Below are positions 15,261 to 20,743 of a stretch of 20,743 bases of DNA, piece after piece. The stretch is from the NCBI GenBank assembly GCA_030152405.1, contig JASLJL010000221.1:1-20743 (forward strand). The letters run 5' to 3'. The DNA comes from Gordonia sp. (in: high G+C Gram-positive bacteria). Its GTDB lineage: Bacteria; Actinomycetota; Actinomycetes; Mycobacteriales; Mycobacteriaceae. Made by a program: the position numbers and the translations under genes. Below the pieces are notes generated by a model. It saw nothing but the letters and a program-made list of their open reading frames with translations, was not told where the DNA came from and made no database searches. Every line of letters begins with the position of its first letter. Within the stretch, counting starts at the first letter, position 1.

Positions 15261-16319
15261 TCAGAGGGTGATGCGCTTCTGCTCGCCGACGCCGTACATC
15301 CCGTCGACGGACAGGGTGTTGTTCTCGCCGTGGATGACGCCGGAGAACCAGCCGTACGGCGCGTAGTACTCGGCGAGCACTTTCCGCGGGCCGACGTGCA
15401 TCGTCGACTTCACGACGGGGGTGAACGTCACGTCGACGGCGCCCTCGGCGTCTCGGGCCCGCCACATCCCCCACGGCCCGTCCGGACGTTCGAACGTGAC
15501 CGGGGGCAGGCGGTCGAGCGTGTTGCCGATCCAGATGGCGTTCTCGTTGAACACTGCGGGATTCCGAATCTGGTTGTCGGTGAGGTTGAAGCCCTCCACT
15601 CGCCCGTCGACGGACCTGGCCGCGGTGATCCAGTCGTACTTCATCGGACGCGGGTAGTCGCCGTGGTGATCGTCGAGGATCAGGAAGCCGTGATCGTCGG
15701 CGAATCCGACCCGCTCGTCGCCGAGGACGAGCGAGCCGGCCATCGGCATCATCACCTTGTGCGAGTACAGGGCGTAGTTGTCGGCGAACGGATGGACGAT
15801 CACGAGGTGGGCGGCCGACTCTGGTGAGCAGTCCCCCGTTGTGTGCAGCGAGAGCGACGGATTGTCGCCCCGCGCAGAACGGGTCGCGTCGACCGTCAGG
15901 GTCCCGTCGGGAAGATCGTTTCCGAGGGAGATCTTGAGCCCGTCGAAGTCGCCGTGCGACGTTGTGCCGGACAGGCCGCGCGCCACCGACAGCATCGGTG
16001 ACGGCAGCTTCGTCTCGAAACGGGTGATCGTGTCTCTGCGCTTGTCGACGACGAGGACCTGCAGCAGGCCGAGCGCCTTCGCGTTGTACACGGCGCCGAG
16101 GACGAACCAGTCGTCGTCGCCGAGTTGAAACGCCTCCCACTCCTTGAGGCCGAGGTCGCGGACGGCGCGGCGCGGCGCGGCCAGCAGGCCGTCGCCTGCC
16201 GCGTCCAGTGGGTTGACGTCTGCGATCGGCCCGTCGTACGTGCCGAAGTTGTATCGGCCGTCGGTCACGAGTTCAGCGGGCGGTGCGGTCCGGAGCGGGG
16301 GGTACGAACGGGAGGTCAC
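15261..16319 (-). CDS. DUF2804 domain-containing protein
   Basis: 352 residues from a GTG at 16319 (VTSRSYPPLR), with TACGGT 6 nt before it and no Shine-Dalgarno; the open frame to 16679 is antisense to the acyl-CoA dehydrogenase gene and is not coding. The protein is rich in beta-strand-like segments. Recognisable stretches are LKEWEAFQLGDDDWFVLGAVYNAK, the KYDWITAAR region and RDAEGAVDVTFTPV. They fit the DUF2804 family, found in actinobacteria and some eukaryotes, with no established biochemical role. No signal peptide or membrane helix is seen. It shares its upstream region with an acyl-CoA dehydrogenase, so a lipid-related role is possible but unproven. Confidence 0.8.
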   Translation of the reverse strand: MTSRSYPPLRTAPPAELVTDGRYNFGTYDGPIADVNPLDAAGDGLLAAPRRAVRDLGLKEWEAFQLGDDDWFVLGAVYNAKALGLLQVLVVDKRRDTITRFETKLPSPMLSVARGLSGTTSHGDFDGLKISLGNDLPDGTLTVDATRSARGDNPSLSLHTTGDCSPESAAHLVIVHPFADNYALYSHKVMMPMAGSLVLGDERVGFADDHGFLILDDHHGDYPRPMKYDWITAARSVDGRVEGFNLTDNQIRNPAVFNENAIWIGNTLDRLPPVTFERPDGPWGMWRARDAEGAVDVTFTPVVKSTMHVGPRKVLAEYYAPYGWFSGVIHGENNTLSVDGMYGVGEQKRITL

Positions 16320-16350
16320 GCCTCGACCGTAGCGGCCCGGCCAGCCGGAC

Positions 16351-16378
16351 ACTATCGACAAGTAACTTACTCGATAGT
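16351..16378. promoter_or_regulatory. 28-bp inverted repeat, candidate operator
   Basis: ACTATCGA (16351-16358) and TCGATAGT (16371-16378) are perfect 8-bp arms with a 12-bp centre that holds AAGT-A-ACTT, a second 4-bp inverted repeat. It lies between the divergent DUF2804 and acyl-CoA dehydrogenase starts. The right arm contains GATAGT, a likely -10 of the dehydrogenase. Size and symmetry suit a dimeric regulator such as a TetR-type fatty-acid repressor. Confidence 0.65.
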
Positions 16379-16389
16379 AAGGTTTCCTC

Positions 16390-17580
16390 ATGGCTATCAA
16401 CCTTGAGCTCCCGGAGAAGCTGAACTCCACGGTCGAGCGCGCGCGTCTCGCAGCCGAGCACATCTTCCGGCCCATCTCCCGCAAGTACGACCAGGCCGAG
16501 CACGAGTACCCGGTGGAACTGGACGAACTCGGCAAGATCGCCAAGCAGGCGCGCGGCGGCGACAAGGACTCCGACAAGACCGCGGCAGCGCAGGAGTACA
16601 CCGTCAACGGTGCCAACCTCCGCTCGGTGCTCAACGCACGCGAGCTGAGCTGGGGCGACGTCGGTCTGATGCTGTCCATCCCCTACCAGGGCCTCGGCAA
16701 CGCCGCGATCGCCGCGGTCGCCAACGAAGAGCAGCTCGAACGATTCGCCGACGTGTGGGCCGCCATGGCGATCACCGAGCCGGGCTTCGGCTCCGACTCG
16801 GCCGCGGTCTCGACCACCGCAGTCCTCGACGGCGACGACTACGTGATCAACGGAGAGAAGATCTTCGTGACGGCCGGATCTCGCGCCGATCACGTCGTCG
16901 TGTGGGCGACCCTCGACAAGAACGTGGGACGTGCTGCGATCAAGAGCTTCGTGGTCCCCATGTCGACCGACGGCGTCACCGTCGCGCGCCTGGAGCACAA
17001 GCTCGGCATCCGCTCGTCCGACACCGCGGTGGTGCGCTTCGAGAACGCCCGCGTGCCCGCCGCGAACCTTCTCGGCACGCCGGAGATCAACGTCAAGAAG
17101 GGTTTCGGCGGCGTCATGCAGACGTTCGACAACACCCGCCCGGTGGTCGCCGCGATGGCCGTCGGACTCGGCCGTGCGGCGCTGGAAGAGCTTCGTCGGA
17201 TGCTCGAAGAAGCCGGCCATGAGATCGACTACGACCGTCCCGTCGCAGCTCAGCACGCCGCAGTCGCCGAGTACATCCGTCTCGAGTCCGACTGGGAGTC
17301 GTCGTGGATGCTGACGCTGCGCGCCGCGTGGATGGCCGACAACAAGCAGCCGAATTCGACGGAGGCGTCGATGAGCAAGGCGAAGGCCGGCCGCACCGTC
17401 ACCGATCTGACGAACAAGGCCGTCGAGATCGGCGCCACCGCGGGCTTCTCCGAGAAGGAGATGCTTGAGAAGTGGGCGCGCGATTCGAAGATCCTCGACA
17501 TCTTCGAAGGCACCCAGCAGATTCAGCAGCTGATCATCGCCCGCCGCGTGCTGGGTAAGAGCAGCGCCGACCTGCGCTGA
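16390..17580 (+). CDS. acyl-CoA dehydrogenase
   Basis: 396 residues, the standard length. FAD-dependent alpha,beta-oxidation of an acyl-CoA is indicated by MAITEPGFGSDSAAVSTTA (flavin/substrate loop), GEKIFVTAGSRADHVVVWATL in the middle beta domain, KLGIRSSDTAVVRFENARVP, and FDNTRPVVAAMAVGLGRAALEEL in the C-terminal helical domain. The C-terminal IFEGTQQIQQLIIARR places E373 at the position of the catalytic base in most family members. A weak AAGG lies about 9 nt before the ATG. Chain length and pathway cannot be told; I give no fadE number. It is preceded by a strong inverted repeat and followed by a terminator hairpin, so it is probably transcribed alone. Confidence 0.93.
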   Translation: MAINLELPEKLNSTVERARLAAEHIFRPISRKYDQAEHEYPVELDELGKIAKQARGGDKDSDKTAAAQEYTVNGANLRSVLNARELSWGDVGLMLSIPYQGLGNAAIAAVANEEQLERFADVWAAMAITEPGFGSDSAAVSTTAVLDGDDYVINGEKIFVTAGSRADHVVVWATLDKNVGRAAIKSFVVPMSTDGVTVARLEHKLGIRSSDTAVVRFENARVPAANLLGTPEINVKKGFGGVMQTFDNTRPVVAAMAVGLGRAALEELRRMLEEAGHEIDYDRPVAAQHAAVAEYIRLESDWESSWMLTLRAAWMADNKQPNSTEASMSKAKAGRTVTDLTNKAVEIGATAGFSEKEMLEKWARDSKILDIFEGTQQIQQLIIARRVLGKSSADLR

Positions 17581-17592
17581 TCGTCAGAAGCG

Positions 17593-17627
17593 ACGCGCCG
17601 CGGACGCCTATGTGCTCCGCGGCGCGT
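17593..17627. terminator. bidirectional hairpin terminator between acyl-CoA dehydrogenase and ynfA-like gene
   Basis: ACGCGCCGCGGA (17593-17604) and TCCGCGGCGCGT (17616-17627) form a perfect 12-bp stem with an 11-nt loop. It starts 13 bp after the dehydrogenase stop and runs into the last codons of the convergent YnfA gene. There is no T-run, but the stem is very stable. Confidence 0.75.
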
Positions 17628-17940
17628 ACATGATCACGGCGACGCCTGCGAGGCAGATGAGCGCGCCGATTACATCCCAGCGGTCCGGTCGGTAGCCGTC
17701 GGCGATCATTCCCCAGGCCAGTGAGCCTGCGACGAACACTCCGCCGTAGGCGGCGAGGATCCGGCCGAACTCGGCGTCGGGTTGCAGGGTGGCGACGAAA
17801 CCGTAGGCGCCCAGCGCGACGACTCCCGCGCCGATCCACAGCCAACCGCGGTGTTCGCGGATCCCCTGCCAGATGAGCCACGCGCCGCCGATCTCGGCGA
17901 CGGCGGCGAGGGCGAAGAGGAGCAGGGAGCGGACGACCAT
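17608..17940 (-). CDS. YnfA family (UPF0060) small membrane protein
   Basis: 110 residues with four hydrophobic segments, the size and pattern of YnfA proteins, distant relatives of the small multidrug resistance family. Conserved words are [14 protein letters not shown] with the membrane glutamate E16, [53 protein letters not shown] and [15 protein letters not shown] drug or cation export role is suggested for some homologues but is not shown. Upstream is 85 bp shared with the ketosteroid isomerase gene. Confidence 0.92.
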   Translation of the reverse strand: MVVRSLLLFALAAVAEIGGAWLIWQGIREHRGWLWIGAGVVALGAYGFVATLQPDAEFGRILAAYGGVFVAGSLAWGMIADGYRPDRWDVIGALICLAGVAVIMYAPRST

Positions 17941-17985
17941 GAGCCCAATCCTGTCAGGTCCCTCGTCGAACGACCGGTCCCCTGC

Positions 17986-17991
17986 TACCGT
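17986..17991 (+). promoter_or_regulatory. probable -10 element of the ketosteroid isomerase gene
   Basis: TACCGT fits TANNNT and would start transcription near 17998, at the left edge of the KstR-like box. No convincing -35 hexamer is visible. Confidence 0.45.
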
Positions 17992-17996
17992 GCAAC

Positions 17997-18010
17997 TAGA
18001 ACACGTTTCA
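17997..18010. promoter_or_regulatory. KstR-type operator
   Basis: TAGAACACGTTTCA fits every fixed position of the published KstR consensus TNNAACNNGTTNNA. KstR is the TetR-family repressor of cholesterol catabolism in mycobacteria and rhodococci and is released by a steroid acyl-CoA. The box lies 15 bp before the isomerase ATG and over the likely transcription start, so binding would block transcription. Confidence 0.75.
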
Positions 18011-18025
18011 ATTCAGGGAGTGAAC

Positions 18026-18421
18026 ATGACCGCTGACCAGCAAGAAGTCGCTTTGTCGGACAAGATCGCCGCGACCGTCCAGGGATACATCGACGGCCTC
18101 AACGGAGGAACCGCCGAGGACATCGCCGACCTGTACGCCGATGGTGCGACCGTCGAGGATCCGATCGGCGCTCCCGTGCGCAGCACCCGCGACGAGCTGG
18201 TCGAGTTCTACGGCATCATCACCAACCTCGACAGCCGCGAGGCCACGCTGAAGTGGACCAAGATCGCCGGTGACACCGCAGTCTTCGAGTTCACGCTGGT
18301 CACCGGAACGGCAGGCATGAAGTTCGAGATCACGCCGGTCGACATCATGGTGTTCGACGACGAGGGCAAGATCGTGTCGATGCGTGCGGTCTGGACGCAG
18401 ACGGACCTCAAGCAGCTCTGA
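18026..18421 (+). CDS. steroid delta-5-3-ketoisomerase (SnoaL/NTF2-like fold)
   Basis: 131 residues from the ATG at 18026, with GGGAG about 6 nt before it. The whole chain aligns by eye with Comamonas testosteroni ketosteroid isomerase with a constant offset of seven. Y21, D45, Y62 and D106 correspond to Y14, D38 (the proton-shuttling base), Y55 and D99 (the oxyanion-hole acid). Shared blocks are VQGYIDGLNGG, LYADGATVEDPIGAP, EFYG, and the TPVDIMVFDDEGKIVSMRA segment. It should move a steroid double bond from delta-5 to delta-4. A KstR-type box in front supports a place in sterol breakdown. The end overlaps the convergent hydrolase gene by 14 bp. Confidence 0.88.
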   Translation: MTADQQEVALSDKIAATVQGYIDGLNGGTAEDIADLYADGATVEDPIGAPVRSTRDELVEFYGIITNLDSREATLKWTKIAGDTAVFEFTLVTGTAGMKFEITPVDIMVFDDEGKIVSMRAVWTQTDLKQL

Positions 18422-19283
18422 CCGGGAAGCGCTCGGCGATCGCCTCTGCGAGCTCGTCGGGCGCTTCTTCGGCGGTGAAGTGACCGACCTTCGGCAGCTT
18501 CACGCACGTCACGTCGTCGAATGCCGTTCGGATTCGCGGCAGGGCGTCGCGGGCCGGGAACACCCGGTCGCGCAGGCCCCACACAACGAGAACCGGGCGT
18601 CGATGCAACGTTCGCGCGACGTCGTCCTCGAGCTGCATCAGTAGCGGGGCGGCCGAGGTGATCTCGGTCGGCATCACCGCCAGCCCGGATCGGGAGGCGG
18701 GTGTGGGTTGAACGAGGCGGTATTGATCGGCTTCGGAATCGGTCAGGCGTGGTCCGAACGGACCCAGAAGCACACGTTCGACGAGGAAGTTCCGCTCGAC
18801 GATGCGACGCTGCATCGTCGAGCTTCCCATGACGGCGCTGAACACTCGATTGGGCGTCCTGGTGATGGGCCAGAAGCAGGTGTTGGTCAAGACCAGTCCG
18901 CGGACGCGATCGGCGCGGGGAACCGACGCCGCGATTCCGATCGGACCTCCCCAGTCGTGCGACACGAGGATGTAGTCGTCGACCTCGAGGTGATCGAGGA
19001 GCTCTCCGAGGACGCGCACCTGTTCGGCGGCCGTGTAGCCGAATCGCTCGGGCCGCTCGGACAGCCCGAACCCGAGCATGTCGGGGGCGATGCAGCGATA
19101 GTCCGACCGCAACCTCGTGATGACGTCACGAAACAGGAAACTCCAGGTCGGCGAGCCATGGCAGAAGACGATGGTCGGCCCGCTCCCCTCGTCGACGTAG
19201 TGGACCAAACCGTTCGCGGACGGGAACCATCGCGACTCGAACGGGTAGAGGTGTCGGTCGACGTGATCGTCGATCATGACCAT
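18408..19283 (-). CDS. alpha/beta hydrolase, haloalkane dehalogenase-like
   Basis: 291 residues from the ATG at 19283, with AGGAGG 5 nt upstream. The fold is clear: HGSPTWSFLFRD (42-53, oxyanion region), SHDWGGPIG with nucleophile D110 and the adjacent W111, WGLRDRVFP with D239 as the acid, and VGHFTAEEAP with H268 as the base. An aspartate nucleophile followed by Trp is the haloalkane dehalogenase mark. The residue after HG is S44, where dehalogenases carry Asn or Glu, so the second halide contact is uncertain. It could be a dehalogenase, an epoxide hydrolase-like enzyme or another ester hydrolase. It is divergent from a tetR gene with two palindromic operators between them, so it is probably inducible by a small molecule. 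Confidence 0.87.
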   Translation of the reverse strand: MVMIDDHVDRHLYPFESRWFPSANGLVHYVDEGSGPTIVFCHGSPTWSFLFRDVITRLRSDYRCIAPDMLGFGLSERPERFGYTAAEQVRVLGELLDHLEVDDYILVSHDWGGPIGIAASVPRADRVRGLVLTNTCFWPITRTPNRVFSAVMGSSTMQRRIVERNFLVERVLLGPFGPRLTDSEADQYRLVQPTPASRSGLAVMPTEITSAAPLLMQLEDDVARTLHRRPVLVVWGLRDRVFPARDALPRIRTAFDDVTCVKLPKVGHFTAEEAPDELAEAIAERFPVRAA

Positions 19284-19288
19284 GGCAT

Positions 19289-19294
19289 CCTCCT
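19289..19294 (-). promoter_or_regulatory. ribosome binding site of the dehalogenase-like gene
   Basis: AGGAGG followed by a 5-nt spacer and the ATG at 19283; this selects the first of two close methionines (the other is at 19277). Confidence 0.75.
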
Positions 19295-19301
19295 CGGTGA
19301 C

Positions 19302-19344
19302 GCTACAGGTGTAGTGTCTTCGGGTAGAACGCTACACCTGTAGC
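19302..19344. promoter_or_regulatory. paired TetR operators
   Basis: GCTACAGGTGTAG (19302-19314) and CTACACCTGTAGC (19332-19344) are exact 13-bp inverted copies. Each contains its own 12-bp palindrome CTACA-NN-TGTAG. Their centres are 29 bp apart. They occupy the gap between the divergent tetR and hydrolase genes, and the second one contains the TAGCAT -10 of tetR, so autorepression and control of the hydrolase are both expected. Confidence 0.85.
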
Positions 19345-19352
19345 ATTGAGGT

Positions 19353-19955
19353 GTGTCAACCCCGAATCCGCGGTCCGAGCGCCGCACGATCATCGCCGAC
19401 AGCGCGATCAGTATCATCGCGCGGGACGGCGTGCGGGCGCTCACCCACCGTGCGATCGATCGGGAGGCTGGGCTCCCGGAGGGCACGACGACGTATCACG
19501 CCAAGACGCGGGCGGCCCTCCTGGAGCTCGTGATCGACGTCCTCTCGAGCCGAGCAGTCACTGATGCGCGTGGAGTCACCGACGGGCTCGCTGCGAGCCT
19601 CACCGCGCAAGAGGAGATCGGTGTCGACGACCTGGCAGACGCCGTGGTCGGACTCGTCGAGAACCTCGCGTCCCGGCGGAACGACATGCGCGCCCGATAC
19701 GCGCTGATACTCGAGCTCGCCGACCAACCCGACCTTCGAGATCGCCTCACCGCGCCGGGTGATGTCCATCGGATGACCGCCGACGTAGCCTCCGCGGCAC
19801 TGTCCAAAGCGGGCCTGCCCTCCGACGTCGAGGACGTCGAAGCACTCATTGCATTGACCGAAGCGCTCGTTCTCGAGCGGACCGTGACAGATCGCAGGCC
19901 GACCAGGAGCGACGCGATCGTCCGCGCCTATCTGCGTGGCGTCGACGGGAGCTGA
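19353..19955 (+). CDS. TetR family transcriptional regulator
   Basis: 200 residues from a GTG at 19353. The N-terminal HTH reads ADSAISIIARDGVRALTHRAID and continues EAGLPEGTTTYHAKTRAALLELV (about residues 15-60), the TetR DNA-binding domain. The remainder is a helical ligand-binding domain without a recognisable ligand class. TAGCAT (19341-19346) ends 6 nt before the GTG with no ribosome binding site, so the transcript is probably leaderless, and the -10 lies inside operator 2. It probably controls itself and the divergent hydrolase. The tail overlaps the convergent MFS gene by 28 bp. Confidence 0.92.
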   Translation: MSTPNPRSERRTIIADSAISIIARDGVRALTHRAIDREAGLPEGTTTYHAKTRAALLELVIDVLSSRAVTDARGVTDGLAASLTAQEEIGVDDLADAVVGLVENLASRRNDMRARYALILELADQPDLRDRLTAPGDVHRMTADVASAALSKAGLPSDVEDVEALIALTEALVLERTVTDRRPTRSDAIVRAYLRGVDGS

Positions 19956-20743
19956 ACGGCGCAGGCCTGCGGTCCGACGACCCTCACGCTGACCGCCCAC
20001 ACGGCGGCCGCCGCGGCGAGTCCTCCGAGGGCGACGGGCGAATGAACGGCGGCGACCACCGCACCCGCGGCGAGACCGACCTGCTGGGCGACGCCGAGGG
20101 CCGCCGCGCGTCGGACCGGAAGAGCGTCCGATCCACTCATCGTCTGCTCATTGACCAGGGGAAATGTCAGTCCGACCCCGAGTCCGAGAGGGATCGTTGC
20201 GGCCAGCAGCCACGACGGTTCGCCGGGGACCGTCGCCAACAGCAGACATCCCGCGGCGAGCAGACCGACGCCGACCGTCAGCACGCGCGGTGCGCCGAGC
20301 CGATCGGCGTACCGCGACACCACCACGGCGCCGACCGCGGCGGCGCCGTTCAGCGGAAGGAATCCGACTCCGGCGGCCGCGGCCGACCAACCGTGATCCT
20401 GTTGGACGGCGAAGCTGACGGTGACGACCGAGGCGCACAACGCCGCATTCGCGACGACGACGCTGATCAGGTTCAACCGGGCCGCGGGCGTCGGTGAAAC
20501 CGCGAGCCGAGAGTCGGACGAGTATTCGCCGTCCACTGCTCTCGCGCCGCCGACGATCCACCAGCACAACGCGCAGCACACGGCGGCTCCCGCGACCGCC
20601 CAGAAGCACCATCGCCAGGAGATGACCGCCAGCGGTGCGGCAAGGATCAGCGCCGCGACCGCGCCCGCTCCCGACACCACCGAGAACAGCGCGAAGTCGC
20701 GAGTTCGGGTCTCTGATCTGCGTGTCACGAGGTGCAGCGAGGC
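19928..20743 (-). CDS. MFS transporter (partial, N-terminus outside window)
   Basis: The minus-strand frame is open to the right edge, giving 271 visible residues ending at TAG 19928. The first visible residues (ASLHLVTRRSETRTRDFALFSVVSGAG) resemble the loop and fifth helix of DHA2-type drug exporters, so the GTG at 20728 is an internal valine and not the start. About eight hydrophobic segments follow, with SAAAAGVGFLPLNGAAAVGAVVVSRYADRLG as the MFS motif of the second half and LPLNG-type packing. Substrate unknown. It converges on and overlaps tetR by 28 bp. Whether the TetR protein regulates it cannot be seen because its promoter lies outside. Confidence 0.85.
   Translation of the reverse strand, partial: ASLHLVTRRSETRTRDFALFSVVSGAGAVAALILAAPLAVISWRWCFWAVAGAAVCCALCWWIVGGARAVDGEYSSDSRLAVSPTPAARLNLISVVVANAALCASVVTVSFAVQQDHGWSAAAAGVGFLPLNGAAAVGAVVVSRYADRLGAPRVLTVGVGLLAAGCLLLATVPGEPSWLLAATIPLGLGVGLTFPLVNEQTMSGSDALPVRRAAALGVAQQVGLAAGAVVAAVHSPVALGGLAAAAAVWAVSVRVVGPQACAVQLPSTPRR

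Noticed and set aside
16359..16372. KstR2-type operator in the dehydrogenase promoter
   Set aside because: ACAAGTAACTTACT only partly resembles the CAAGNNCTTG core; the right half lacks the G. A different dimeric regulator is more likely.
16320..16679. N-terminal extension of the DUF2804 frame up to 16679
   Set aside because: It would overlap the acyl-CoA dehydrogenase start on the other strand and cross the operator; the GTG at 16319 has its own TACGGT element.

Overview
This is a high-GC actinobacterial chromosome segment. Gene content and protein signatures point to the order Mycobacteriales, most likely Gordonia or a close relative. The pcnA / mutT4 / DUF6049 block matches M. tuberculosis Rv3907c-Rv3909. 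The MFS exporter / YqgE / small membrane protein / leuS block matches the Rv0037c-Rv0041 neighbourhood. The genus is an inference from memory of these families; no database was searched. There is no rRNA, CRISPR array, prophage or intact transposon.

Layout. 1-2421 (minus): a secreted DUF6049 protein, cut by the window edge, overlaps the end of a MutT4-like Nudix hydrolase. 2510-5633 (plus): CCA-adding enzyme, an EgtE-like PLP enzyme and a small protein built from 13-residue acidic DxDGDG repeats. 5626-6981 (minus): MFS exporter. 7079-8309 (plus): YqgE/AlgH protein and DedA membrane protein. 8297-9816 (minus): an SdpI-family membrane protein with a cysteine-rich tail, then a bile-acid:sodium-symporter-like carrier. 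9915-12782 (plus): leucyl-tRNA synthetase. 12880-14689 (minus): a tRNA with a non-standard anticodon arm, an HNH endonuclease and the RNA ligase RtcB, apparently one transcription unit. 14798-15244 (plus, divergent): a small IS607-resolvase-like HTH protein without the catalytic residues. 15261-17940: DUF2804 protein (minus), acyl-CoA dehydrogenase (plus) and YnfA membrane protein (minus). 18026-20743: ketosteroid isomerase (plus), haloalkane-dehalogenase-like hydrolase (minus), TetR regulator (plus) and a partial MFS transporter (minus).

The most interesting region is 14088-15244. The tRNA has 19 nt between position 26 and the variable loop instead of 17, and no U33 in either possible folding. 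Its promoter (TTGACC-17-TAGCGT) overlaps a direct repeat, AGTCCGGTCA, present twice at a 20-bp period. The divergent gene encodes an HTH protein that looks like a domesticated, catalytically dead resolvase. A tRNA, a nuclease, an RNA ligase and a possible dedicated regulator together suggest an RNA-cleavage/repair or tRNA-processing module. This is a hypothesis from the sequence and is not an established system.

The second theme is readable regulation. A perfect KstR-type box (TNNAACNNGTTNNA) lies at the probable start of transcription of a ketosteroid isomerase that keeps all four active-site residues. A duplicated 12-bp palindrome lies between the hydrolase and its divergent tetR gene. A 28-bp inverted repeat lies between the DUF2804 and acyl-CoA dehydrogenase genes. 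Several genes have a TANNNT element 6-7 nt before the start codon and no ribosome binding site, the pattern of leaderless transcripts.
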